Positions 23,320-45,740 of a stretch of DNA of 64,000 nucleotides are shown here, piece after piece (positions within the stretch are counted from its first letter, which is position 1; every line of letters begins with the position of its first letter). The position numbers and the translations under genes are program-made. Source of the DNA: Panax quinquefolius (taxonomy: Eukaryota; Streptophyta; Magnoliopsida; Apiales; Araliaceae); assembly GCA_020205615.1 (NCBI GenBank), contig CM035168.1, forward strand, positions 6,142,237 through 6,206,236. Direction: 5' to 3'. The notes below the pieces were generated by a model. The model had not been told where the DNA came from. It ran no database searches and saw nothing but the letters and a program-made list of their open reading frames with translations.

Positions 23320-26300
23320 CGACAAACGCTTCTCCTTGCACCACTTGTCTTTGACTTTTCTTGGGCGTCCTTTGGTGCCTCCATCCTAGCTGAATTTGTC
23401 TTCGGTGAACGACAAAATCGGGCTAGTGACCTTCTCTTCCACAATTATAACATGCTTTGGATGGCATCGCACGATTTGATCGATGTGTCCTCCCTCTACA
23501 TTTGAAGCATATGATAAGTGGTCGTTCTCCTTCCTTAACAACGGATGTTGATCTTTGCGTCTTTCCATCATTGTTGAATCTCCTCTTTTGAAATGTCCAT
23601 TCTTATTGCTTTGGCCATGATTACCACCAAGTGGTTACCATTTCGGCATGTTGATTCCCTCCACGCTTATTATCCTTTGCTTCACGATTTGTTATCACTT
23701 TGGTATTATCATTTTGTCTACCGCTCTCTCTTTTGGTTGGGTTGACTCATTATCGCGCTCCATAATGAGCCCTATTAACAACATCTGAATACAAACACGG
23801 TTTATGAGAGATAAGATATTGGCGTATCTCGGGTTTGAAACCTCTTAGAAACATTCGCGTCATTCTCTCCTCATTATCAACCAAATGGGACATAAACCGA
23901 GACAACTTCGGCAAACTTGGCTTCGTCTTTCGCGACACGGGTCATGTTGTTTTGCTCCGACAATGAACTCTACCTCTTTCATGTGTCGAATACTTTCGGG
24001 AAAATACTTGTCGTTGAACAATTCTTGGAACTTCTCCCAAGTCATCTTGATGTGGCGGGTTGAATGTCGTTTACGATTCCCACCATGAATCACCTCACGT
24101 TTGAACATGAAGGTGGCAAAGGAACCTTTTTATAAGACCCCAACTTATTATTAATGAAATTTCATTTTCTCTTTTTGAAATAGTAAGGGTTGATTTGATT
24201 AATGTGGATAGTTATGGGTAAAATCGTAAATATTTTAAAATAAGCAAGTGGTTATAAAATATTCATTGTTGTTTGGAATATTCGTTTGGTCATGGAATAT
24301 TCTTCTTTGTCGGGGAATATTCGCATGCGACGGTCAAAGATCTTTTGTGGGCCCCATAACGTGAAAGCGATTGGATGAAGAAAACAACAAATATAAGTTG
24401 TTTAAAAATAACTGCGTAGTTATTCTTACTGTTAATCTTGTTAAAATACTCGGTGGTTAAAACACAAGAAGACACCAGTATTCACCAATTATTGATTCTT
24501 ACGTAAGAAGGCACTACTCAATAATGGTTACTGATAATTCTTTATTCGAGTATTTTATTGATTTAATAATTGCTGCGTTGATATTTTATATTGATGTTGT
24601 TTCATAATTGTCATTACACGATTTTTTTCATTATCGAAGCAATAATTCATATTATCCTAGAATAATATTATTAGAAAATATTATTGGCAATGTCTAAAAG
24701 TTACATCTAAGAAGAGGTTTGGTCACCTAATTGCATACGCTTGATAAGGAGAAATTTTTATTGAAAGCCCCTTTTTCACAGGAACTACACAGTTGCAATA
24801 TTGTGATTCTCAGTAATATTATTTGTGAATAATTAATTATTGATTTATATGATGAGAAAAATATTGATTTTATGTGGATATAGATGGAGAAAATTTTTAA
24901 AATGACAATTGTTGAAAATTAATATTTTATCTTTTTCGATAAAATAATTCATTTAAATATATTATTTTAATAATATATTAACTTGGTGATATTTTTATAA
25001 TGAATGTGGGATATATGAGTATATGAGGAGGAAGAGTATTTTTGTGGCATTAAATGTTTAACACATATTTTGTGTGTTGGTGGACACAATTATTATTCGA
25101 AATTTGATTATAAATTGTAAAATCGTCTGTTTGTGGATTTCATCAATTTACATTTGGAATTTGGAAAAACTTTCTTACTAAAAGTTGTAGAGAATTGAAT
25201 TTCCTATAAAAAGTCACGAGAATCGAATTTTCCGACAAAAGGGCTATTTATTATGAATTATTGAAGTTCAAGTTCAAAATAATTGATTTTTGGAAGTTTT
25301 AATTATTTTTTCAAGAAAAACATTTTGGTGTGTTAAGTGGGTCTAGCATGTGTTATTGATCGCTGAAATCAGATCTCCAAAAGTGGGCGTATAGAATTTT
25401 AATAAATAATAATAATATTATATTAAATTTTCTGTTTTGGTGTTCTAAGCATTTTTCTATAAATAGGGTGCTTAGGATAGAATTGAAAATCACACCGTAA
25501 ATCAAGTTTTCTCTCTCTATATTATCGAGCGTATTTTTTGAGTATTTTGAGTATACTTTGAGTATTGCTATACTGGTGCAAGTTCAAGTTATAGCCTTAT
25601 ATCCCAGTGTTTCAAATTTAAGAAATTGATATTTCGAGGTAAGGATATATTATTTTTTCAGAATGATATTATTTCTTCAATATCATTATGTTGAAATATT
25701 GATCCAAGTTTTTATCAAATTTAGAACTTTTGGTGTCTGAGTTACAATTCACGATACTAAGACTATTCACGTATACGACACTATTCACGAATACGGCACT
25801 ATTCATCGAAAAATGAAAAATTTTCCTTTTCGTCTAAAATATCTATTATGGATACTAGCTTTGATTGTATCCATGTTTTGATCATTCTTGAATTTTACAC
25901 CACTATGATTATTTTTGAGGTATTTTTGGACATGGATAAAACAAAGTACTGAATCCTTAAATGCTTAATCCTTGTCATTTTGTTTCACCTGGATTCGTTT
26001 CTTTAAAAATATTTTCATCATCCTCGATCTTAAATGATGATATTATTGAATATCTTTGGCTCAGTAGTGCAAAAGATGAATGATTTCGATGAATATCTTT
26101 GGCCGTAGTGCAAAGATGAACAAGTGTTTAAATGAGCATGACCAATCAATGAATATCTTTGGCACCTGTAGTGCAAAGATGAATATTTGATTCCGGATAT
26201 ATATTGATTGATGTTACGGGGATAAAAGATAGAGCGATGAACTTTTAAATTCATACATAGAAGATAGTAGTTTGCATTCTCTACTTAACTCTTCTAATGA

Positions 26301-27080
26301 ATTATTATTTCATTGCGAATATTGATTTAAAACTTGTTGCCTATTGTATTCTATTAGATTTTTTTCCCTGTTGAAGACTAATGATAATTTGTTGTATATT
26401 ATCTTAGTCATAATATTCTTCTTCTTGGGCTAGTTGAGCTCACCCTTTTCTTTTTGTTCCATTTTTCTTCTCGGAGGCGAAATATAAGCGATACGAGCCT
26501 GGGTATGGAATGAAGGTTCTAGAGAGAGTTGTTTTGTAGTCCTCACCATTTTTTGTAAAATAATGTATCAATAAATGTGATAAGGATTTATTTGAGTATA
26601 AATATTGTCTAGAAGATAATATTTGTATTCAAACTCACAATTTTACTGTTGTAATAATAAAGTTGTAGTTGTTTCTGTACCATGTATTGACAACTCAGAA
26701 TGGGTGATGTATACCTATTTTGGGGGCGTCACACTTTTGCTCCTCGGAGCATCCCAAGACATCAAATATCTTGCAGATCTGCTTTATCCACGTCTCCGCC
26801 TTAAGTGGTTTTGGCTCTCCAAAAAACTCCGGTGGTCCCAGTTCCTTGAATTGCTTAGCGGTGACCGTCCGAGAGTTGCCAGTGTTTCCACCTGTATTTT
26901 GTACAGGAGCCGCTCGCATGAATTGCATGAAGCCTCAGAACATTCCATCATTCATCATTTGGTTAGTGTTGTTATTTGCATGAGGATTGTCGCCTTCCTC
27001 GATGCACATTGTCTCCGTTATTGATCTATGGAGACTCAACGGTCTCCCCGCGCTCCATCGATGATCTCAACATTCTCTTG
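23320..27080 (-). pseudogene. Chromovirus gag, broken and split by a solo LTR
   Basis: Two parts join across 24,131-26,733. The N-terminal part (27,080-26,734) includes KQFKELGPPEFFGEPKPLKA and WIKQICKIFDVLGCSEEQK. The C-terminal part (24,130-23,380) includes WEKFQELFNDKYFPESIRHM, then a basic region and the relics of a zinc knuckle with CYNCGREGH near 23,450. Gag would form the particle. Beyond the insertion itself there are several stops and frame changes, so the gene was probably dead before or soon after the solo LTR's parent landed. Confidence 0.88.
24131..26733 (+). mobile_element. Solo LTR (chromovirus type) inside gag, fourth level
   Basis: 2,603 bases on the plus strand, opening TATAAGACCCCAAC (TG has become TA) and closing GGGGGCGTCACA. 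It is flanked by the exact duplication CTTTT (24,126-24,130 and 26,734-26,738). Removing the LTR and one CTTTT restores continuous gag homology with 1,095-1,150. No internal region is attached, so this is a true solo LTR left by LTR-LTR recombination. It is a related but different LTR type from that of its host. It carries three copies of a GAATATCTTTGGC...TAGTGCAAAGATGAA unit at 26,047-26,185. Confidence 0.93.
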
Positions 27081-27253
27081 ATGCCATTTTCAAATACGCC
27101 ACAAAACAAGGGTTAATTAACATATCACATATTATCCTATACTCGTGAGACCAATTAAATACCAAATAAACTTAAGTAGGTCATACTAGCGAAGAATTTC
27201 CGCCTCTCCCTCCTAGTTCTTGTCTCATCTCTCACCAGGGATCATATCCCTAA

Positions 27254-27265
27254 GCTTTGATACCA
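27254..27265 (-). other. Primer binding site of the chromovirus
   Basis: On the minus strand TGGTATCAAAGC lies four bases inside the 5' LTR end. It differs at one position from the initiator-Met site TGGTATCAGAGC. Confidence 0.85.
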
Positions 27266-28269
27266 ACCATGAGGCCCCCAAAATAAGTATACATCACCTA
27301 TTCGAGTCGCCAAATACATTGTACATAATACAAATACAATCTTAAATATACAACAAGAGAGTCATGAGTTTTAATACAAACATTGTCTTCTAGACAATAT
27401 CCACTCTCGAGAATAAGTCCTCATTACATTTATTAACACACTATTTAATGTAATAGTGAGGACTACTAATACTATCATCTGGACCGTCACTCCGCTCCCA
27501 TTAGTCCCGCCACGCTCTCATTTCCTGAAGAGAATAAAGAAAAGAAAGGATGAGCTCAACTAGCCCAAGAAGAAATATTATGACTAAGATAAGCAGAATA
27601 AATTATCATTAGTCTTCAACAATGTTAAACTGATAAAATACAATAGACATCAAGTTTAACTACAGCGAAACATGCAATCCATTAAGTAGAGAATAAAATC
27701 TACTATCTTTTATGATTTAAAAGGTTTTTCATCACTTTTATCGATGAGACTCAACTTAATAAATAATCCACCTCATCCCTGCACTACGGCCAAGGATATT
27801 CATAAGTATCACAACCACAATTTATCCATGCACTACGGGTTAATGTTATTTGTGTATTCATTAATGGTCATGATCATGTCAACAACTGTCCATCAATGCA
27901 CTACGGGCCAATGAGGACTTTTACCACATCATTTGTAACATTACGGTACCATGGACATACACCAAATAATCCTCAGGTCATAATCATACCAAGTCCATCT
28001 ATGCACTACAGCCACGTATGACTTTCAACAAAATATAAATATGAAGATGATGACAATGATATAAGAATTCAATAAAACAAATTCAAGAATTAATTTATTC
28101 AGAACTAATAACGTCCCAAATTGTCAACACGATACTTCTTTGTAGAGTAAAATTCAAGAATGCTCGTAAAAAATATTTCCATGAAAAATACTGGATGAAG
28201 CGCAAATATCAAAGATATTCCACTAATTTCATGGAGTATAAAAGTTAAAACTTTAACCAATTGAGTATA

Positions 28270-28830
28270 ATAAAGAGTGGAATAACAAAAGAAATCACCA
28301 TGCATGCGATATTTCGCATGACAAAGTTATTCCAATGTAATAATACATAACTTAACTAGGTCGGGGCGTAATATGCAGCCGGCTGTGATATTCCAACGTA
28401 ATAATAAAGAATGGAATAACAATGTAAATCACCACGCATGCGGTGCTTGATGTAGGCGAGTTATTCCAATGTAATAATAAATAATCGGAATCAGTCCGGC
28501 GTAAACGCATGCACAAAATATTCCAATGAATAATAAAAAAGCGGAACCCGTGTCCCACAGTAAAACGCATGCAGACGGGATATTCCAATGAGAATAATAA
28601 AGATTTTAACCAGTCCCCCAAGAAAAGCGCATGCATGGATGTTCCAATGTAATAATAAAGAATGAAATAACAACATAGTTTCACCATGTATGCGGTATCA
28701 GACATGACGAAGTTATTCCAAAGAGAATAATAAATAATGGATTTATAGAAGAATTTCACTAAGTATAGGGTAGATCATGCGATACGGTTATATTCCAATG
28801 TAATAATAAAAATGGAATAATGTAAGTTCT
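28270..28830. repeat. Stem-loop minisatellite in the chromovirus 5' LTR
   Basis: The same array as at 18,130-18,690, with about nine units of TATTCCAA.GTAATAATAAA plus TGGAATAA. Unit number and spacers differ slightly from the 3' LTR. Confidence 0.85.
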
Positions 28831-29530
28831 CTTCATGAATATGAAAAAATAATACCCTTTACCTTATAAAGAAAGAGTACTCCAACGGTAGGCGAGGATA
28901 TACTTGAAGAAACTTGCACTACGCTCAAAACTTTCTTAAACGCTAAAGAAATACGCTTAAGATAGAAGAATAATTCTCTCTACGCTTTCTCTTTAGAGTT
29001 TCAAAGAATTCAGTAAGAAATAATGAAGGAATGAGCTTCTATCTATAGAAGAATAGACTGAATAGTAACCAATCCATGAACGGTCCAGATCGATTTACTT
29101 TAAACGGATGGTCCAGATTGGTTTATAATAAAATTTAATACATTCTATTTATAATCTAATAAAATGAATACTTTTAAAAAGATTTTACTATGCAAATACT
29201 ATGCAGGCTCTATGCAAACACTATGCATAATAAAATATAATATATTCTAATTATTGTCTAATAAAACGAATAACTTTATAAAAATATTCTGTTTTATATA
29301 AAAAGATTTTACTATTAGCCTAATAAAACGAATAACTTTATAAAAGTATTCATTTTATATAAAAAGCTTTTCTATTTTATTACATTAATAATACTAATAA
29401 ACAAATAAAACAAAACTTCATCATCATTATTATTATTCACACTATTAATCGAATTGTGTCGCTCCTGTGAAATAGGATATTTTCCAATAAGGATTTCTCC
29501 CTATCAAGCGTGCGATTAGGTGACCAAACC

Positions 29531-30476
29531 TCTCATCGCGTAACTTACAGACATCGTTAATAATGCAAATAATAATATTAATAACTCATCTATCTCAATT
29601 ATTGATTTAATAATATATAAAATATCGACAATAATTGAATAAAACCGAATGACTTCTCACGTAAGCATCAATAATCAATACCACGTGCTACTTATGCAAC
29701 CACGCCGCATTCACGTATTTTTTAACATTTGGGTGTTTCAACAGCTAATCAGTAAAACTTCCGCCAGTTATTTTCATAAAATATTTTTTGTCATTTTCTT
29801 AATCCGACAATAATTCCGTTGTGGGGTCCACCAATGATTATGTCGTCGTACTAATATTCTCTGTTAAAATGAATATTCCCCGACCAATCGAATATTATAT
29901 AACAACTTGCGTACTTTGCAAAATTTATAAATATTACCCATAACTATAACATTATATCAAATTCATTCAAAAATGATAATTATAAAAAATTCATCTTTAT
30001 TCATCTCATTGGCAGAACTTCCAGACATCGTTAATAATGCAAATAATAATATTAATAACTCTGTCATCTCAATTATTGATTTAATAATATATAAAATATC
30101 GACAATAATTGAATAAAACTGAATGACTTCTCACGTAAGCATCAATAATCAATACAGGTATCTTCTTATGCAACCACGCGCATTCATGTATTTTTTTAAC
30201 ACTTTGGGTGTTTCAACAGCTTAACGGTAAAACTTCCGCCGTTATTTTCATAAAATATTTTTTGTCATTTTCTTAATCCGATAATAATTCCGTTGTGGGG
30301 TCCACCAATGATTGTGTCGTCGTAATAATATTCTCTGTTAAAATGAATATTCCCCGACCAATCGAATATTATATAACAACTTGCGTACTTTGCAAAATTT
30401 ATAAATATTACCCATAACTATAACATTATATCAAATTCATTCAAAAATGATAATTATAAAAAATTCATCTTTATTC
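29531..30476. repeat. Tandem duplication of about 470 bp within the chromovirus 5' LTR
   Basis: 29,531-30,003 and 30,004-30,476 are direct copies, each running from TCTCAT...ACATCGTTAATAATGC to AAAAATTCATCTTTATTCA. The 3' LTR has one copy only. Confidence 0.88.
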
Positions 30477-31111
30477 ATAAAAATTGGGGTCTTACATATT
30501 TATAGAAAAATCATCTTTATTTAAAAAGCCGGGGTCTTACAATTTCGGTTACTTATCATAGTTCAATTTGAATGATTCTCTCAATGCTCAAAGTCTCAAA
30601 CCAAATTTTCTTCCTATATTCAAACAAAATCATGAATTAATTTCAAAGTATAAACTAATTTTAGTATCTTTTTATAAGTTTCAAATAAGTTTTACTTGTA
30701 TTTAGAATTAGTTTATGAAATTTTTTTTGCCCTTCCAAATTTAACTCTTCCATTAATCTGTCCCCTTAAATTTATTAATTTATATATTTGTTCTACTCTT
30801 ATATCTATATAAAAAATTCTAACAGGGACAATTGTCTATATTGCCCCTTGTTAGAGCCGCCACTAAATGTTATAAACATATATTTTTGTTAGAAAAATAA
30901 AATAAAATTATAAATATTGTTAATTTCTCGCTAGCAATTATAATTGCTAGAAAAGTGATAACGCCAAGGTAAATAGTGTCATTAGTGACCCGGCCAAACA
31001 ATGTCCCAAAACGTTGTTTCCTGTGGGCTTCCTTGTATAGGTCCATCTTATATTCTCTCTCCCCACGAGTCTAATGAAACTTGTTATTAATATTTAATTA
31101 TTTTTAAAAAA

Positions 31112-31368
31112 TACTTCCTCCGTTCTAAGATAAAAATTATGGTGGACTTTTCACGCGTATTAAGAAGATGAATAAAATGACAAAATTACCTATAATAATA
31201 TCATTAAATATGGAGAAAGAATTAGAATAAGAAAAGTATGAGATATTTAATGCTACGGGTATAATAAGAAAATATGTGTAAAAGTTTGGTTATTAAAGAA
31301 AAATGGACATTTAACATGAAACTATCCAAAATAGTAATAAAATTTTTTATCATGGGACGGAAGGAGTA
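31112..31368. mobile_element. Stowaway-like MITE
   Basis: 257 bases bounded by TA. The left end reads TACTTCCTCCGTTCTAAGAT and the right end, inverted, TACTCCTTCCGTCCCATGAT. These match the CTCCCTCCGTCCC family of Stowaway termini. It lies about 670 bases upstream of the SERF-like gene's start codon. Confidence 0.85.
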
Positions 31369-31931
31369 TGAGATATGAATTATGATGTATATTGTGTAAA
31401 GTTTATGTTAATTATTTGATTGCCAATTACGTGTAAAGTTGTGAAATGAATCAAAAAATTCAGGTTTAAGTTTAATTCATATCCGCTCGACTAAAAATTG
31501 GATTCAAACTGAGTTCGAAATATAAACTATTTAAATATGTGCAAATTTTAAAATTCTATATATTACTTTGTCTTTTTAAATTATAATTTTTTTATTAATA
31601 TTCAGATTATTTCATATTCGCTCAAAAAATTTAAATTGTTCGAAATCGATTTGAAATCGTGCTAGACTAGATAGCTAAGCAAATCTCAATCAAATTTTAT
31701 TTTAGATTTAATAAATTTTATAAATTAAATTTAAATAACTCAAGAATCAGTTTAACTCAATTCTTTTATAATCCTAACGTGAATAAATATTAACAACAAT
31801 TTTTAAAAATATATATATAATAATTATTCTTATTAATTTTATATATTAATAAATTTCACAACTATGAGTCGATCATAAATTTATCATGACTCTTATTTTA
31901 ATTCATTTCCCTTATATTCGTTCCTTCATCG

Positions 31932-31932
<1 letters not shown>

Positions 31933-31964
<32 letters not shown>
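31933..31964. repeat. (TA)n tract in the SERF-like gene promoter/5' leader
   Basis: A pure TA run ending about 70 bases before the ATG at 32,034. It could lie at the core promoter, but no separate TATA box can be told from the repeat. Confidence 0.8.
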
Positions 31965-31966
<2 letters not shown>

Positions 31967-32033
31967 TGAAAGCCCCAGAAGAAAATCAAAGAAAAGCTAG
32001 GGTTTCTGAATCCTCGAAGCAGCAACAGCAGCC

Positions 32034-33573
32034 ATGGGGGGAGGCAACGGCCAGAAGGCGAAGATGGCTCGAGAGAAGAACCTGGAGAAAAATAGGGCCT
32101 CCAAAGGTATAATTTTATTCTATTTTTCTCTCCCTTAAGGCACAATTTTATCCTTATTTCTTCTTGTAGTCAATCGATCTATTTAGCTGGATTATGATGA
32201 TTTTTAATCAGATTTGATCCGATCTATATGCAGGAAGTCAGCTTGAAACCAACAAGAAAGCCATGTCAATTCAGGTTGGATTTTTAAGTTTTTTTTCTAT
32301 ATGTAATTAATTTGATATATTTTTTTAAAAAATAATTATGATCTGTGAAGTATAAGCATTATTTTTTAGATTATCATCTCCTTTCAACTTGTTAGGTTTT
32401 ATAACTATGAAATTCACAATTTATATTCTCCATTACATTTGCAACTAGTTACTTGTCAGCTTGTGGTATAATGTAAGATAACAAAGGCTTGGAGTGACTT
32501 GAATTACCTAATATGTATAATGTTTTCTAACAGTATTTATAGTAATTCTGAACATTTAGAAAGAGTATTTAACAAAGTTGAAAAATCTGATCAATTCTCC
32601 TAACATATTGATTTGACACTGTTATTCTAGAGTTCATGAGGCTTACACATGTAGCAGTTTGTGTTTTTCTTCCTACTTTATACTCAGTCTCTTCCACCAA
32701 AGAGTCCCATTTCAAAATTTGCAGAAAGGATATTTTTTTCCATGTTTATCCCTAAATACAATGATTATTTAGCTTATTTGTGGAGACATGGTAATGAAAT
32801 GGTGTTGTTATAATATTATTCCATTTTATACTATCATCCATATTAATAAAAAGGTACTCTTTTCGTGGAACAAAGATTTTTTTTTAAATATATTGGACTC
32901 TTTCTAATCTATAATCCTAAGTTGGAGTACAAAATGATAAACTGGCCATCGTAATTTAAATGATGTGTTTTGGAATTCTTCATGCCATTCCAATTTTGAT
33001 AGTTATACTCATGCCTGATGGTGTTTTGGTTATTCAACCACATTTCTTTGTTTAGTCGGATATGTTGTTATTGTTTTTATATTTTTCACTTGTTCAATTT
33101 GAAGGGGGAAATATATCAAATACAAAAGAATTTTAACTTCCTCTATCGCTACATTCAGGCGTCTTATTTACCTAATTATATTTCAAAAATTACAAAGAAA
33201 AATGTTAGCTGATGATGGCAAGATCATTTTCCAGTGAGGAATTACAAAATGAGTTACCTCATTCAACTAAATATATAGCTACTTGGATGCATGTCATTGA
33301 ATTATAGAATGTGAAATAGTGAAACTTCCTGTTCAGTTTACTCTTAATAAATGGCAACTTTTGCTACCATAAAACAATTTTATCTGATATAAGCAATAAT
33401 TGACATTTTCCTCTGGTTGCTGCTTTCTCATCCGTGTTCGGTGTTTATTGCAGTGCAAGGTGTGCATGCAGACATTCATATGCACCACTTCCGAAGTGAA
33501 GTGCAGGGAGCATGCCGAAGCAAAGCACCCCAAATTGGACGTTGAAACATGTTTTCCTCATCTTAAGAAATGA
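32034..33573 (+). CDS. SERF-like zinc-finger protein (At2g23090 type)
   Basis: Three exons: 32,034-32,106, 32,234-32,274 and 33,454-33,573. All introns are GT..AG; the second is about 1.2 kb. They join into a 77-residue protein that begins MGGGNGQKAKMAREKN and ends in CFPHLKK. The N-terminal third is lysine-rich and resembles the small EDRK-rich factor (SERF/4F5) motif. The C-terminal half has a C2H2 finger of the zf-met2 kind: C39-x2-C42, then H58 and H63. Length and exon layout suit the plant family. The biochemical role is not established; related SERF proteins in animals affect protein aggregation, and the finger suggests nucleic-acid binding. It reads away from the transposon nest and towards the CK2 alpha gene. 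No damage seen. Confidence 0.93.
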
Positions 33574-33836
33574 TGGGAAGCTGGGGATCAACTTTAAGGA
33601 TGGGTTTCAACTTTGTCTTAAATTTGTGTATGTGATTAAGTTTGAAGCTTTTCCAGTGTGTTACTGGAGTGATGTTCCAACTGTTGCTACTTGCCTTAAT
33701 TGTGTTTGTGGAATATGTCTATAATATCTTTTCTTTCATCAACTCTAATACTGTTTTTACTGTGTTTAGTTTTGTGTGCTGTTCTAAAATTATGGCTCAT
33801 TCTATATAGTTCCATCAAGAATAAATAAGAATAATG

Positions 33837-34012
33837 CTGGAGACAAACTATTTTACAAACATTTTATAAATTGCTGATGTGTCATATTTCATATCAACAT
33901 ATTATGTTGGGCTGAAGATTACATTGAAACAATTTGTTGATCAATATGCTAAGGTGTAAAATGTCACATCAACAGTTTGTAAAAAGTTTGTAAAATAATT
34001 TGTGTCTATAGT
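33837..34012. mobile_element. Small MITE with inverted ends
   Basis: About 176 bases. The left end contains AGACAAACTATTTTACAAAC and the right end, inverted, AGACACAAATTATTTTACAAAC (as two runs). The match continues inward to TGATGTG. The family is not identified and no clear target duplication is seen. Confidence 0.7.
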
Positions 34013-34800
34013 AAAGGGAGGTAGATAACTGGTATTGGCTGATCATTTTCAAGAAATCAGGCTCATTATTTTCAAGAAACCAGGTCTCCATCTTCCAAAA
34101 TAAACAAGCTAATTAAGTGCTAGTCTTCTCTTATTTCTACTCCAATTGTTCTTTTCTCCTTTTTTTAATAGTTATTGAGGTGTCATTTGAATTTGTTGAA
34201 GAGGAATTGAGGGTTTTTCCTGAAGAAATCTTCTCATATTACTTTTGTTTCAATTTCCATTTCTGTCAAATTATTAAATCATTTGAACTTTTGCTTGATG
34301 ATATTATGGAATTGTTAAAAGATTTTTGGAGGGATCATGAAAATGATAAGACGGAGAGAAAATTTGTAAGCCTTATAAAAATGGCTTTCTAGCTATTAGA
34401 CATGACAAATATAAATTTGATTTACATAAAATGTTTATGTGTCCAAATAAGAACTAAAATCATATTATCCATTTTTAATATGATTTGTATGAGTTGAACT
34501 CAAATGATTATAGTTTTAATATAGGTCAATTCAAATTTTATTTTATTTGAGAGTTATGTACTCTCTCTTCCCAATTCTCATCTTCCTTTAATTAATTATC
34601 TCTAAAATAAATTAATAAAACATTGATAATAATATGCTAAATATTATATTAGATTAACTAAATATTAATTTTATTATATTAATTTTATTAGAGGGGGTGT
34701 ACATAATCAGTAAATATTATTTTTTTTAAGAAGGTCGAAGGTGGGGTGCGGTGAGGAAGTATCATAATCACTAATTTTTTTTTTGGGAGATAGTAATGTC

Positions 34801-34848
34801 TATAGTGAAAGTACATATACCGAATATAGTGAAAGTACATATACCGAA
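34801..34848. repeat. 24-bp direct tandem duplication
   Basis: Two exact copies of a unit starting TATAGTGAAAGTACATATAC lie side by side. Of no known function. Confidence 0.9.
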
Positions 34849-35660
34849 TTCACATGTGTTATATCTACACAAATAGATCAAAGTTTTCATATTTCAGAAC
34901 TAGTATGGATCCAAAACTAAACAAATACATAACTCAAAAACTAGTTAACCAACCCAATAGATCAAAATAATTTTGGTTAACTATATAATTTTTAACCTAA
35001 ATTGTCAGGTCAGGTCAGGTCAGGTCTACTAGCTATTAGAGACTCCTGAAAGTTAAATCAAGCTCTTTCAACTAAAGAAACATGGTAAATTTATACCTTG
35101 CCCGCTTGCCCGGTTCCCTTCTTAAAAAGCAAGCGTTTCAAGGCTAAAAGGTTCTTAAGGAACAGCATTTCATCTGGGATATTTGGGATCTACGGAACAG
35201 AAAATCGCAAATGCAAATGCTTTTTGTTATCATCTACTCCTACATAATACCACATATCCACTTCGGAATCCGCAAAATTAAATAAAAGAGTAAATTCCAT
35301 CTATTATTTTTGCAAACAAACAGCGCACAAATTCATTATAGTATATTGCTGTTTTAGAAGGTGTCTCACCGTTTGTTCTTGGTCGAGGAAAAGCCTGTTA
35401 TGCATAAATACATAGTAGATGCATTTGCAGATTTCCACTTTCAGTAACAGAGTGAAAGGAACATTTTTGACAGTCTGCAATTCAGAGAACTGGTACCATA
35501 AGAGAATGAATATACAATCTCAAGGAAAGAAGAGGCAGTAAAGGATGCTATCAATTCATAGAATCTAATTCCCCAAACTGGCTTTAACAAATGGTAATCA
35601 TGCAGGATAAGTCAAGATGCAGTTCACAACTACATATATGGATACCAAGAGAGCTCAAGG

Positions 35661-45592
<9,932 letters not shown>

Positions 45593-45740
45593 GATATGAT
45601 GATGCCAAACCACCAAATTTTCAGTTCACTTTGTATCGAAAAAAAAAATCGTCTGTTTTTATATGTATCGCTCGACGATCGACTGTTACCGCTATTAGTT
45701 TGGGCTCATAGTCTGAATTGTTTTAATTTTCTTGGGCCCA

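Larger units (their letters stand above)
17125..30496 (-). mobile_element. Full-length Ty3/gypsy chromovirus, third level
   Basis: A minus-strand element of 13.4 kb including a nested 2.6-kb insertion. It is flanked by the exact 5-bp target duplication TATTT (17,120-17,124 and 30,497-30,501). Order on the minus strand: 5' LTR (30,496-27,270), primer site, gag (interrupted), protease, RT, RNase H, integrase with a C-terminal chromodomain, polypurine tract, 3' LTR (19,838-17,125). Pol order and the chromodomain place it among chromoviruses, probably the Tekay/Del lineage. All genes carry stops or frameshifts, so it is not autonomous now. It sits inside an older solo LTR of related type. Confidence 0.95.
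27270..30496 (-). repeat. 5' LTR of the chromovirus
   Basis: 3,227 bases, about 510 longer than the 3' LTR. Most of the excess is a tandem duplication near its outer end. Otherwise it is collinear with 17,125-19,838, including the stem-loop minisatellite at 28,270-28,830. Confidence 0.92.
14705..30541 (-). mobile_element. Solo LTR (chromovirus type), second level, split by a later insertion
   Basis: On the minus strand it begins TGTAAGACCCCGGC (ending at 30,541 on the plus strand) and ends GGGAGTGTCATA (at 14,705). Its two parts, 14,705-17,124 and 30,502-30,541, join to an LTR of about 2.46 kb with no internal region, primer site or coding domains attached. It is homologous to the LTRs of the element inside it. 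The flanks ATTAT and ATTTC match at only three of five positions, so its target duplication is eroded or absent. I infer loss of an internal region by LTR-LTR recombination. Confidence 0.75.
14519..30864. mobile_element. Outermost element of a four-level nest (about 0.5 kb of its own sequence)
   Basis: A perfect 9-bp direct repeat AAATGTTAT flanks the block (14,510-14,518 and 30,865-30,873). The ends are loosely inverted: AGGGGTGGTGGATTC on the left and, from the right, AGTGGCGGCTCTAAC. Nine-bp duplications are typical of Mutator-like elements. The element's own DNA is 14,519-14,704 plus 30,542-30,864; everything between is later insertions. A similar terminal sequence (AGTGACGGACTCAGGAATTC) occurs alone at 36,072-36,091. 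The class is uncertain and the terminal repeats are weak. Confidence 0.65.
33574..35660. other. Convergent intergenic region between the SERF-like and CK2 alpha genes
   Basis: It holds the 3' untranslated parts of both genes and a small MITE at 33,837-34,012. There is also a 24-bp direct duplication at 34,801-34,848 and a short (GGTCA)n run at 35,007-35,025. The open frame at 34,117-34,392 has no recognisable family and AT-rich composition, so I do not call it a gene. Confidence 0.6.

Noticed and set aside
34117..34392. A 91-codon open frame between the SERF-like and CK2 alpha genes
   Set aside because: It shows AT-rich composition, no recognisable domain and no splice or promoter context. 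Likely chance.
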